In this document: positions 23,278 to 33,231 of the stretch, piece by piece
Numbering within the stretch: the stretch's first letter is position 1
Layout of the letters: each line of letters starts with the position of its first letter
From: Cudoniella acicularis
Taxonomy: Eukaryota > Ascomycota > Leotiomycetes > Helotiales > Helotiaceae
DNA length: 64,000 nt
Direction: 5' to 3'
Assembly: GCA_013054445.1 (NCBI GenBank)
Contig: JAAMPI010000055.1
Location: forward strand, 1 to 64,000
Notes under the pieces: model-generated
Seen by the model: only the letters and a program-made list of their open reading frames with translations
Told to the model about the DNA's origin: nothing
Database searches by the model: none
Made by a program: the position numbers and the translations under genes

Positions 23278-24424
23278 CTTGAGCAGTCATCGAAAAAAAG
23301 CACAAATTTCGAACGCAAAGAAAGCTCGAGTTTAGAATACAGAGACGCGATTGAGGTTGGCTTGGTGGACGCGTCGGATTGAGCTCTACTGAACGTTACC
23401 GTCATGGGTCTACAGGTTCACGGTGCCTGCGTCAAGAGTGGGGTATGGGGTATTGAAGATCATTCTGATCCACTGTCTTATTTGTTTGGAAGATCGGCCA
23501 AGAGTGGGAATCGGGCACAGTGCGTAGGTGGAGAACTTGGAAGCAATCAAGTTCATGGCGGCTCCATATCATTTTCTTGGGAGATGGGCAGCCGGCCGCC
23601 GCGGCCGAGTTTCAGCAGATTTTCAGCTCGAATTGGCCTATCGGATGAGAGTCAAAGTCAAACAAACGGTTGTGCAAACTCAGATAAGCTGTGCGACTTC
23701 TGGCAGCTTGTAATGAGTGATCATAAACCCTTTGGTCACGTTACGGCGGTTGCCTTGCAGATCTGGCAATCTGAGATAATAGGACACAGCTGTTGGTCGA
23801 CGAATTACTGTTGTAATAGGGGCACGTGTCAAATAACAAGTGCATCAACTTCCGGACCACGACGACCGTTTAGTGTACACGAATGGCATGGGCAAGCCAG
23901 AGTGATTTGTTGTTAAATTGTATAGGTTCCACATGATCTCAGGATTTGTGGCAGCTTCACAGGTGACTGGATGGGCAAGGATCGCCATCTCAAATATACC
24001 ACTGCTTGGGAAGGCAGCCTGCCTTTCGGGGCCTATGCTACTGAGACACTTCCATCCCCAACAATTGTTTCACAAGCATTCTCTCCTTGAAGTTTTTTAA
24101 GTCCATTTGCTTAATTTTTTGACTTCTATCTCCTCAACCGTTATACGCGCAGTATCGCGAAATAAGTTATAACACTCTTAATATCTCTACTACTGTGACA
24201 CCTTATAAGAAAAAAATGTGCATTTATCCTAACCTAGCCTATCCTCTTATATTGACTCTCGAATTTTAGACTTAGTGGCTGTTTTCTTGGCTTTCGAGTG
24301 TTTTATACGGGTTCACTCTTCTACGCGCATTACGGTCGAGGAGATATATTTTCGCACACACTTCGGTATCAATCGCCTCAAGTTAATGACAGGTAAATAT
24401 AAATCCCACAGTCCGTCAGCCTGC
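23278..24424. other. Intergenic between carboxylase and symporter genes
   Basis: About 1.1 kb upstream of the carboxylase start and downstream of the symporter stop, both minus. A plus frame at 23404-23916 (170 codons) shows no motif and starts inside the presumed promoter. One GATAA occurs near 23775. From 24100 the DNA is AT-rich with no element recognised. Confidence 0.4.
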
Positions 24425-27055
24425 TCATAAGTTTGAGCTAGAGACCTTTTCTTGATTCTTTTCTGGGACACCCCCCACCACAGTATCGTGAGCGGAAACA
24501 CTCCGTGAATCATCCTCTGGTACTCCCATTGTGAGAACCTTGGGGCCCGACTTCGAAATCTTGCCACTCACAATATATTTAGCAAATTTGGCTAGTGAGT
24601 ATCTGCTCTCCCAGATTGGTAACAAGGTAATTGTTCCAGCTAGGTAGAAGGTTAGCCGATGCTACGATACATATAACGGAAATAAACACTTACTGGCAAA
24701 GAAAGCCCACATGAAGACAACCACCATCCAACCTTTGAAAAATCCTTTAGAAAATACTAAATTTAAAATTTAGTAAAGGCGGCTCGCGGAAGGTAGGAGA
24801 TACAAACCGTAGCTCGTGGCATACATAGGTATCGGCCACAGAACCAAGTAGATGAGCGTCATGGCGATGCTTGCATAGATTGCCCATTTTCTGGCACGGA
24901 ACAAGACCTTTTCATTGTGCTCCTGATGTGTATGGGCCGCCTCTGCGGCTACTTCAAATTCGGCGAGAGTGCGATGAGCGCCATCATTTTCGCCATCAAC
25001 ATAGTCGTCTGCGGGCTTCACCTCTTTGAATTTTTTGAAGTCGTAATTTTCAGGTCGGATAAATGTGAATAGAGGGGTGAGAACAAGTGGAGCACAAAGG
25101 GAACACATGTTCCCAGCGACGAGGGGCAAGTTCGTGCTCAGTGTTGCAATTGTGATCACTCCTTCGGTTGATCGGGCAGTGAGGAGCCAGGCAAGTATTG
25201 CACAAGCTGAGCTGATAACTGGTGATGCAATTACGGCGAGCTTGGATTGTTTGCTCCACATAATTGTGCATGCCATTGGAACAATTGCAGAGTCTAAAGC
25301 CATACAGTTCCAGAATCAGCAGTGCTTTTTTGAGGAATTCTTCGTTGCGCAACCAATGAATTAGAAATTTTCGTGAAAGAAGAATCAACTGACCAACTAA
25401 GATTCCGCTGATAGTGATGAGGAAGCTCACTGAGAACCCAGCATGGTTCATACCCACGGCAATACTCGATGCCACCACCGCAAAACCGGGAACAATAATA
25501 TTGGAAAAGCGAAGAAGTTGCTTCCCAGTTGCTTTCGGGTTGATGTATGATTGATAGAGATTGTATGTCAACAGTGCGGTTGTTGCAACAGTTTCTGAAG
25601 ACATTGCACTGGTCACAGCCATAAACACCATCAGCAAAACAGCGAAAGCTCCCCCTTTTCCCATAACCGAGAGTGCCGCATACGGCATAGCCATGCCAGA
25701 CGCGACTTCGTAACTGTTCATGCGATTGGGATAAGTAGGAAATGATGGGAGATGCTCTGTCGCCGCTGCGGTTAAACCGAATGTTGTTGCCAGCACAAGG
25801 GGGATGGTAAACCAGGAGGTTCCGCCGAGAAGATATCCTCCCAAAGTTCCTGCAGGGTCAGAGGCGATGGCTTTCTGGAACAGTTGCGAGTCTACTACTG
25901 CTGCAAAACCTGCACCGACAAAAACCAGTCCAATGTAGCCACCTTCTATACTTCTCATGGTCAGGTAAGATCCTTCTGCATTTCCTGCGACTGGATGGAG
26001 GTTAGTTGCTTCAGTGAGAAGTTCCCACATTTTGTCACTCGATCCAATGACAGAGGAGGTTGAGTAGACAACAAAAACGGACATGAGCATAATGACGAAA
26101 ATAACAACTGTGTGGATCTGGAAAAAGTCAGACTGGGTGTGCCGGAACTTGAGGAACGCATCTTGATAATTACCCAATCAGTGAGAAAAGTTGCTTTGAT
26201 ACCTCCGCAAAGAGTGTATATGACCTTCTAGCCGTTAGAAACATCCAATTCCGATTTTGGAGTCAACTTACAACGCCAATTGGAAACAAAAAGCACACGG
26301 CATCACGGTTGACTCCTGTCAAGATGCTGAAAACGGCACTGCCGCCGACGAGGAGGCTGACGGTAGTAATAACTTGATACAATAAGGAGTAGCAGGAAAG
26401 CACAACGTGGGCGGGAGCGCCATATCGATGTTTCGCTATTTGCAAGAAAGTCTTTCGGAAGTTAGCTTCGTCCGTATTGGTTCGAAAAAGCGATACGTAC
26501 TTGTGCGTTTGGTGCTTTCCTTTTCAATTCAATGGCGGCAACAGAGAATAGAAGGATCTGAACACTGGCTCCGGCGCTATACTAAAGGGTATGTCAGCTT
26601 GTTCTTCACTATTTCCAAGGGCCTGCTTACCCAAAAAGGGCCGGACACTCCGTAAGAGTACCCATCTGCAGAAGAAGATGTTTGTTAGTATTGTGAGTCT
26701 CTATTGAATGCACATTTTTGAATTTCTTTTATCAAAGCTGTTATTGAAACAGACTGAAAAAGGTACTGAGTGGAGAATTAGACCAAAAATAAAGGACTTA
26801 AGACTTACAAGAAGTGGAGCTGAGAAGAGTGGCTGCTATAGTCCATGAAGATACAACAGCTGATGCTGTGAGACCTGTTTTGACGCTGTGCTTGGCAGTC
26901 ATGAACATTTCCGAATCCTGCTTCTCCGCGAAATACTTCGACAAGAACAGTGATACCATAGACATTCCGATAGCAAATGCCGCACCAAGACCAACAACAA
27001 CACCATAGCCAACACCTTGGCTGAATGGTGGCTCGACCTGAATCACGTCCGCCAT
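24425..27055 (-). CDS. DUR3-type sodium:solute symporter (urea/polyamine transporter family)
   Basis: Nine exons (26809-27055, 26631-26665, 26501-26581, 26272-26451, 26174-26224, 25394-26117, 24808-25293, 24694-24756, 24425-24639) join in phase to 693 residues, the normal DUR3 length. Family landmarks: N-terminal QGVGYGVVVGLGAAFA, AKHSVKTGLTASAVVSSWT, GYSYGVSGPFWYSAGA, ELKRKAPNAQT, and MAVTSAMSSETVA in the middle. About 15 hydrophobic helices are visible. Relatives take up urea, polyamines or other small nitrogen compounds at the plasma membrane. It faces the PxpA-like gene across a 700-bp shared promoter with GATA sites, consistent with nitrogen control. Substrate cannot be assigned from sequence alone. 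Confidence 0.93.
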
Positions 27056-27477
27056 GTTTGAGAGACACCGTCTTTTTGTTTTTCGAGGGGATGTTCATGT
27101 GTTGGCGGTGATTTCAATCAATAATGTATCACTTTAATCTTATTTCTACAGTGATTAAGTGCTCACAGTGGATCCCAATTGCTGCAGCGCTATTTAGCGA
27201 GACTCAGGGGTAACAGAAGTTGGAAGTACACACATGGCATATGACGCTCTGTTAATCACTGTCTACGTCTAGAATGCCCCTCAATTTTACCTTTTCGGAA
27301 TCTAAACTAGATACTGAAACGATGTTCATTCTCAGGAACAGTCTTTATCTCTACTGCCCCCGGGGTTGTACCCCCGTAGCTGTAACTCAAATGTGTGGGG
27401 CCGACTTGCCCGATGGACAAATACTCTCAACAGCCAGTCAAATGACGATTAAAATACACAAGTGCAACCTTCGGAAC

Positions 27478-27498
27478 GATAACGATAATTTCTCTATC
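27478..27498. promoter_or_regulatory. GATA-factor site cluster in divergent promoter
   Basis: GATAA occurs twice, spaced by a single C (27478-27482 and 27484-27488), followed by an inverted TATC at 27495-27498. GATA pairs of this kind bind AreA/NIT2-type nitrogen regulators in filamentous fungi. The cluster lies between the symporter start (27055) and the PxpA-like start (27759). Single GATA motifs are common by chance; the tight pair is the evidence. Confidence 0.5.
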
Positions 27499-27758
27499 TC
27501 TGGTACGGCCAACGATCAATCCCATCCTTCAACGACCGACATTAAGATACCGTTTACGAAAATGGGAGGAGTGGGCCCACTCACACGCATGTGGGGTGAA
27601 CGCCAATGACGTGGAGTACCACGAGAGTTGAGGGAGAACCTTCCTGAGATGTTGAGGTTTTTTTTTTTCGTGAAGAAAAGGTGAAGTCCGAACTGTTGTT
27701 CAGTTGTTTGAATTAGCACAATTTCGAACATCTTTCAGAATCCAAAACCCCGGGCCAA

Positions 27759-28664
27759 ATGGAGAACTTTTTAAAGAAGATAGAGATCAATTGCGATATG
27801 GGGGAAGGCTTTGGAAAATGGAAAATGGTGAGTTGAGTTATTTCTAGGATTTGAAGGCCAAGTTCAAGAAGGCTTCTAATGAAACATTTTCAGGGACCAG
27901 ACGAAGAGCTCATGAAGTACATTGACGTTGCAAATATTGCCTGTGGCTTTCATGCGGGTGATCCGTCTTTGATGGTCAAGACAGTTCGGCTTGCCAAACA
28001 ACATGGCGTTAAAGCCGGTGCGCATCCAGGGCTTCAAGGTAGACGGCCCCTGGTACATAATATTTTAAGAAATATTTGTTGAATTGTATGTTTTTGAATA
28101 GATCTGTTTGGTTTCGGCCGTCGCCAAATGGTAATCAATCCTGCCGACATGTTCGCTATGATTTTATACCAAGTTGGTTCCTTGAAAGCAATGCTTGACT
28201 ACGAAAATGTTCCCCTCAACCACATTAAACCACACGGAGAACTATTCCACTACATGCAGAGAGATTTGACGATTTGCAGAGCAGTTCTGGAAGCTTGTGT
28301 TCTTTTCAAAGTTCCAGTTTACGGTGCGAAAGGAGCAGATGACGAGAAAAAGATCTGCGAAGAGCTTGGAATTGTTTATATCGAGGAGGCTTATGTGGAT
28401 GTGCTGTACACGAAGGATAGAAAGCTTGTTCCTATTGCCCCTGACAAGATGGTGAAAACTGAAGATATCTACAAGAAGACGTTGTCGATTGGGAGGACTG
28501 ACGCTACGGTTAATGAGAATGGGGAGTCACTCAAGCTGGGATTTGACGGAGCGGCGTTCAGTATTTGCGTACATTCTGATATGCCCACTGCCCTGGAGAA
28601 TGTGAAGGTATGTAGGAAGGCTGTCGATGAATTGAATGCAGAGAAGTTCTCAAATGTAAAATAA
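27759..28664 (+). CDS. LamB/YcsF family protein, PxpA-like 5-oxoprolinase subunit A
   Basis: Three exons (27759-27827, 27894-28038, 28102-28664) join in phase to 258 residues, close to the roughly 250 of bacterial PxpA. Signature motifs are intact: [10 protein letters not shown] at the N-terminus, [29 protein letters not shown] and [10 protein letters not shown]. The family is a TIM-barrel-like metal enzyme subunit; in bacteria PxpA acts with PxpB (KipI) and PxpC (KipA) to open 5-oxoproline with ATP. Here the KipI- and KipA-like domains are fused in the biotin carboxylase about 4.5 kb away, so a functional link is likely. The ordinary large eukaryotic 5-oxoprolinase is unrelated. Exact substrate is inferred, not shown. 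Confidence 0.92.
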
Positions 28665-28948
28665 AATACTTTAAATTCTAGTAGTTCCAAACGCAAATTT
28701 TAAGGAACACAGCCTAGGTATGATGTTATAATGAAACACGAAGTGGATTAAGTTTTGTGATGCACTGACGAGTTTTCAAGTCAGATCCCAAGATCATGGT
28801 GCCCCACGTGTCAATTAGTCCCGGCTTGCACTTAAAGCCCACTCTAGCATTTCAGCTGAAAACTACGTGAAAATTTTCATGAAATACAATCAAAATAGAA
28901 GCTGCTCATCCCAAGCCAAAGGGAGAAACACTTGGTTCGAAATTCGTA

Positions 28949-29262
28949 ATGGAGCTGCATCCCCTTGACCCCCTTTCTCCCCAGGAGATCTCCATAGTAA
29001 GTATAAACTGCAAGCGAGACACACTAGCTTACCGTGCTCCAGGCCGCCGAAATCCCTAAAGATGCCTTCCCGCAAAATCAAACTCTTTTCTGGGCCATAA
29101 CTCTTGCGGAACCTCCCAAAGCTCTTCTGGTCCCCTACCTTCAAGCCGAAAAGGCCTCCGTACCAAGAGAAGCACCACCCAGAATTTCATTTATCCAATA
29201 CTATCTCGACCATGCCTCAAATTCAATCAAGCGGAAGTCAACCTCAAGACGCATGAAATATT
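28949..29262 (+). pseudogene. N-terminal fragment of a copper amine oxidase, cut by an LTR
   Basis: Exon 28949-28996 (MELHPLDPLSPQEIS) splices by GTAAGT...CCAG to 29043, continuing LFWAITLAEPPKALLVPYLQ and RISFIQYYLDHAS. HPLxPLxxxEI followed by an EPPK box is the N-terminal (N2) domain of primary amine oxidases. After DHAS the frame must shift by one base to read on as FNQAEVNLKTHEIFV, so there is a small indel near 29218. The gene then stops at the LTR beginning at 29263. The catalytic domain with the topaquinone Tyr and copper His residues is absent. A primary amine oxidase would release ammonium from amines, fitting the adjacent nitrogen genes. Confidence 0.75.
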
Positions 29263-29596
29263 TGTTGGAGGTAAGGGTATAACCGTAGTACGCGGTATAT
29301 AGTATATAGAAGATATATCTATATAGTCGTCGGTAGGCGGCTAAGGTGTGGATAGCGGAAGAAGAGTCGACTGTTAGGTCGAGAGTGATTCAAGTATATA
29401 GAATAATAATATAATTTTGACTTAAAGACTTATCTATCTATAAAGGGGTAAGCGGACTATATATACTATAAGTATAGTTACTAGAAGCTTCTATAGCTTA
29501 GAAATCAACGCTTATAAATCAAAGAACAACCTAGAAGATTCTACTAAGGTTTAAACCTTAAGCTTAGAATAGTGCTTATTACCTAATAATATAACA
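29263..29596. mobile_element. Solo LTR (left copy, 334 bp)
   Basis: Starts TGTTGGAGGTAAGGGTATA and ends TATAACA (TG...CA). An inverted, closely similar copy lies at 32848-33231. Shared landmarks include CCGTAGTACGCGG, GTCGTCGGTAGGCGGC, GACTTAAAGACTTATCTATCTA and GCTTATTACCTAATAAT. It interrupts the amine oxidase fragment. Flanks ATATT and GTTTT are not a clean duplication. Size and ends suit a retrotransposon LTR; no linked internal region was found. Confidence 0.75.
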
Positions 29597-30140
29597 GTTT
29601 TCGACGGCTTAAAGTAACTATAGTAAAAAAGACGCGTTAGTAACTAGATTCTTTAAAGTATAGTAAAGTAACGCAAAAAAACACCTAACTATATCATAAA
29701 ACAGTTTATATGTAGGGCTATATTCGCCCTTAGCGCGTAAATTATCGATATTGCGTAAGTATAAGCTCTTTAGCTTACCTTGATAACGGCGGTAGAAATC
29801 AGACACTTAGTTCTTCTCTACCTCGTATCTAATTATCTCTTCTGAAAAGTTCTTGACTATCGAACTAGTCGGAGGGATCCTACGCTTAGTTAAACGATTG
29901 ATTTGATTGATTAAAACACGTTCCTAGGCGTTAGTAAGGCATCGGTGTCTCTCGGACTAGAACTGCTCCCTAGAGGTGGTTTTGCCTTTAGCGCGTTTTG
30001 CTAACGTCGTACGCTCTAGATCGTATTTTCTGGCTATTATAGCGTAATTAGGCGTCGATAAACTTTTCAATTCAGCTAGCGCCTTCTGTATACGGTCTTC
30101 GTAACTTACTTTGTAAGTGTTAGAAGAAGTAGGTGATTCG
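29597..30140 (-). mobile_element. RIP-degraded pogo/Fot1-type transposase remnant
   Basis: Minus-strand frame from about 30140: SYEDRIQKALAELKSLSTPN then YAIIARKYDLERTTLAKRAK (psq-type helix-turn-helix), later RLTKRRIPPTSSIVKNFSEE and DFYRRYQGKLKSLYLRNIDN (CENP-B/Tc5-type DNA-binding helix). Stops occupy expected Trp or Gln positions (EKN-stop-VSDF from TGG; EQF-stop and NA-stop-ERV from CAG), matching RIP on both strands. The DDE catalytic part is missing; the frame dissolves near 29600 where the LTR begins. Surrounding DNA to 30650 is AT-rich and probably belongs to the same decayed element. Confidence 0.75.
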
Positions 30141-31414
30141 GATAAAATATAGGAATTTAAGCGGGAAATCGAGTAGTTTCTGATTTCTAGGTTTACTTTA
30201 TATTTAAAATTAGTAATACTACGTTACTTATAAAAGAAATACTCTTAATTAATTACTGCTATACGCTAGTATACCAGAATAGAAAAGTTTTAATATATGC
30301 TAAAGATATATTAATTTACTATTATAACATTTAACGCCTGAGTCTCGCGTGGGTATTCTGATTTCCGCAAGTAGTAAGTTAAGACTTGAATTATGACTTT
30401 ATCTAGGTCAAGAGGCCACCCACTTACTACCCTTCCCCCGGTTTAGTTTTCAGGTGGGGTCAGTAAAATCTGGTGACAGAACTAAGAACTAAACCCAGGG
30501 GAAGGTAGCAGTATGCTTATTGAGGTGAACTTTGTATATTTAATCTACTAGTGAGTATAGCCGCTCGTAAAAAATGTAAGCAAAGCCAGGACTACGGGTA
30601 TATAAGAGGTATACTTTAACATAAGTTATATAGCTATTAAATTAATTATCTTCCATATACCTTAAACTTATCTAAAACTTATCTACTACTTATCGAAAAA
30701 ACAAAATAATAAAATGTAGAAAGTACACCTCACTCTCCCCTTCTTTTCGTCACTGGCTGCTCTTAGCGAGGCAAGCTTCTCGCTTGGTGAGTGACAATTA
30801 TTCGCTTTCCTCCTCCCTTTCCCCCTCGCGTAGCCCCAGAAATCACTAACAACATTATTATAAACCAGAATAGCTCGCTCGTCTCCCTCCAGCAAACGGA
30901 CCACGGTATAACCGCGACGACTGGCCCTGTACTTTCACCATCACAAACGCGAATACCTATAAAGAATTCACCCCTTTTCCAGACGACAGAATCCAGGAGG
31001 GTGTCGTGGTTCTTGGAATACTTTGAGTACAGGGGAAACCCGCGACACGGTATATGAAATTCTTCGAAATCCACCCCTGAGTTTGTATCTTGGCAAGTTT
31101 TTTAGATGGTACGAGAAAAGTATTAACTTGTAAGGTGATGGGAGCCGGGAGGGAGCCGTTCTGTGAAATTAAGAGTAAAGATGACATTCCTTTCCCCAAC
31201 TCAGCCATCGCGTTTCTAAGCCGCCTCCCACCGGTGGGGTACCGAAATTCCATGCATTCAAGTGATAAGCCGATCAATCTGCTTTAATATCAAAAAACAC
31301 GCATCCTACGGCGAGACCAAATTTACAGAGTTGACTCGATCAAGAATAATTCGGAATCACTCTCCACATCTCGATAGGTCATCATTTAATCGGCTTCAAC
31401 TACTTGCTTTTATT
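30141..31414. other. AT-rich decayed repeat DNA, then 5' flank of the propeller gene
   Basis: 30141-30700 is TA-rich without reading frames. A 16-bp imperfect inverted repeat (CCTTCCCCCGGTTTAG and CTAAACCCAGGGGAAGG) near 30430-30510 could be part of an element. 30700-31400 regains balanced composition. Overlapping minus frames at 30763-31277 have no recognisable motif. Confidence 0.4.
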
Positions 31415-32590
31415 ATGTTTTTCCAACCACTCATCGTTTTCTCCGCCACGTTCTCTTTGGCTAGAGCAAAATCATTATGTCCGACAATACCAGGAACATT
31501 TTACATCAATGCAACAAATCTATATCCCGAGAGCGCTGACTACGATTCCTCGAATTGCAAGATATATATTAGGTAACTCGATATCTCTTTTAACGCCTCA
31601 TTGCTCCCTCCACAGATCCTCAAATCTCATTCCGGCTCACTATTTCACCCTTTAAATGTCGCACAGCTAACTCTCTTTCAAAGCTCCACCGGCAACAACA
31701 GCGTCCTCGAATACGACACCTGTGGCGACACCTACACCGAAATCATATTTCCAGGCATAACAGACAACCCCACCTACCTGGTAACCGGCATCGACTACTC
31801 CCCCATTACAAAAGACATCTATATCTCCGCAGATGCGCGCGCCGCCTTCTACACCAACGGCCTCAATCTCACCGGCCCCAACATGCTAATTCGCTATTCC
31901 CCCTCTACCCAAAGCATCATCTACTCATCCGACATGTCCGCCATCCTCTTGGAAATCTATAACGAGACGGGGAAATTGGTGGGAGGATTCCAAGACCAGG
32001 CTGAAGATTTGGAAGGGAATGCGTATTATATGGTTACATGGGGAAATTTACTCGTGAAAGTAACTCCTGGAGGAGAAGCATCGAAATACTACTTACCGCC
32101 TCTTTCCGAGTTAAATACCACTGCCCCAGGATTCGGAGGTCTTTTCGCACTCGGAAATATGCTCGTGGTTAGTGATGCGATTTCCGCCTCCTTTGTAATC
32201 TTCGACCTCACTTCACCAACTGGATTACCGAAGTTTGTGAAACCGAGTAAGGTTCCGAGTGGATATTCGCCTCTTCTTTGTGACTCGCTTTACGCGCCAG
32301 AGAAATATGCCGGTACAGTGGCACTTTGTGCTGATGATTGGGTTGATGGTATTGGTGCGGTTGTGGTTTATAGGTCTAGTGATGAGTGGAAGAGTGCGGA
32401 GTATGTTGGGATGGTCTTTAATGATCGAGTGAAGTTTCCGGGCAGTACGGCGACGGCGACGTTTGAGGTTGGTGAAGGCATTTTTACGAGTCAGGCGTAC
32501 CTCCCTGATGCGGCTGGAGTGGTACCAATTGTTTTGTCTTTTCCTTTCGTCGATATTTCGACACAAATTGACGCTCTTATCCTCCAGTAG
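31415..32590 (+). CDS. Secreted beta-propeller protein, Mala s 1/TRI14-like
   Basis: Exons 31415-31572 and 31684-32590 join in phase to 354 residues; the acceptor CTAACTCTCTTTCAAAG follows a good branch site. A signal peptide (MFFQPLIVFSATFSLARA) is followed by PESADYDSSNCKIYI, the N-terminal motif of fungal propeller proteins related to the Mala s 1 allergen and TRI14. Repeated DYSP, VVSDAIS and GGLFAL strands suit an SMP-30-like six-blade propeller. Several NxS/T sites are present. Relatives are secreted or vacuolar, mostly of unknown activity; TRI14 lies in trichothecene clusters and affects virulence. The gene is bracketed by two inverted LTRs but looks intact. Confidence 0.75.
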
Positions 32591-32847
32591 ATAGCATTTG
32601 GTGTTAAACTTTTTGGTCAAACATCCGATACTTCCTAGTAAAAGGTATCGACTATTATCAGAATAAACAAGAGCAAGATTGTTTAAGACAATTTCTTTCC
32701 TTTTTTTAATGTAATGAATTATAGGGAGCATGAGATTTTATTTTCAGCCTTTTAGGTTAGAGTGGTATGTAAATGTGCAATCCCTCCTATGCCTTCTAAC
32801 GAGGTTAATTATAAAAATAAGTAGTTCCAAATGTTCTAGCCGCTTAG

Positions 32848-33231
32848 TGTTACATTATTAGGTAATAAGCACTATTCTAGGCTTAAGGTTTAAACCTTAC
32901 TAGAATCTTCTAGGTTGTTCTTTGATTTATAAGCTTTGATTTATAAGCGTTGATTTATAAGCGTTGATTTCTAAGCGTTGATTTCTAAGTTTATAGAAGC
33001 TTCTAGTAACTACACTTGTAGTATATATAGTCCGCTCACCCCTTTGTAGATAGATAAGTCTTTAAGTCAAATTCATATTATTATTCCACATACTTGAATC
33101 ACTCTCGACCCAACAGTCGACTCTTCTTCCGCTATCCACCTTAGCCGCCTACCGACGACTATATAGATATATCCTCTATATACTATATACCGCGTACTAC
33201 GGCTATACCATATATACCCTTACCTCCAACA
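32848..33231. mobile_element. Solo LTR (right copy, 384 bp, inverted)
   Basis: Reads TGTTACATTATTAGG... to ...CCTCCAACA, the reverse complement of the 29263-29596 copy. It is about 50 bp longer. Most of the difference is a 14-bp minisatellite (TTGATTTATAAGCG and variants) with about five units here against two in the left copy, plus an 8-bp insertion near the terminus. It is less TA-biased than the left copy (for example CTACAAGTGTAG against CTATAAGTATAG), so the left copy shows more C-to-T change. Flanks CTTAG and GCTTC do not match. Confidence 0.75.
32922..32990. repeat. 14-bp minisatellite inside the right LTR
   Basis: About five tandem TTGATTTMTAAGCK units. The orthologous segment of the left LTR (about 29495-29522) has about two, so the array length differs between copies. 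Confidence 0.8.

Noticed and set aside
23404..23916. 170-codon plus frame upstream of the carboxylase
   Set aside because: Sits in the carboxylase promoter, low in hydrophobic core residues, no motif.
30763..31277. Overlapping minus frames of about 105 codons upstream of the propeller gene
   Set aside because: Two frames compete over the same bases and neither has a recognisable domain or good splice pair.
29263..33231. A single large transposon with long terminal inverted repeats carrying a cargo gene
   Set aside because: The repeats have TG...CA LTR ends, differ in RIP load, lack a shared target duplication, and the enclosed transposase is a decayed pogo type not matched to them; two independent solo LTRs are simpler.
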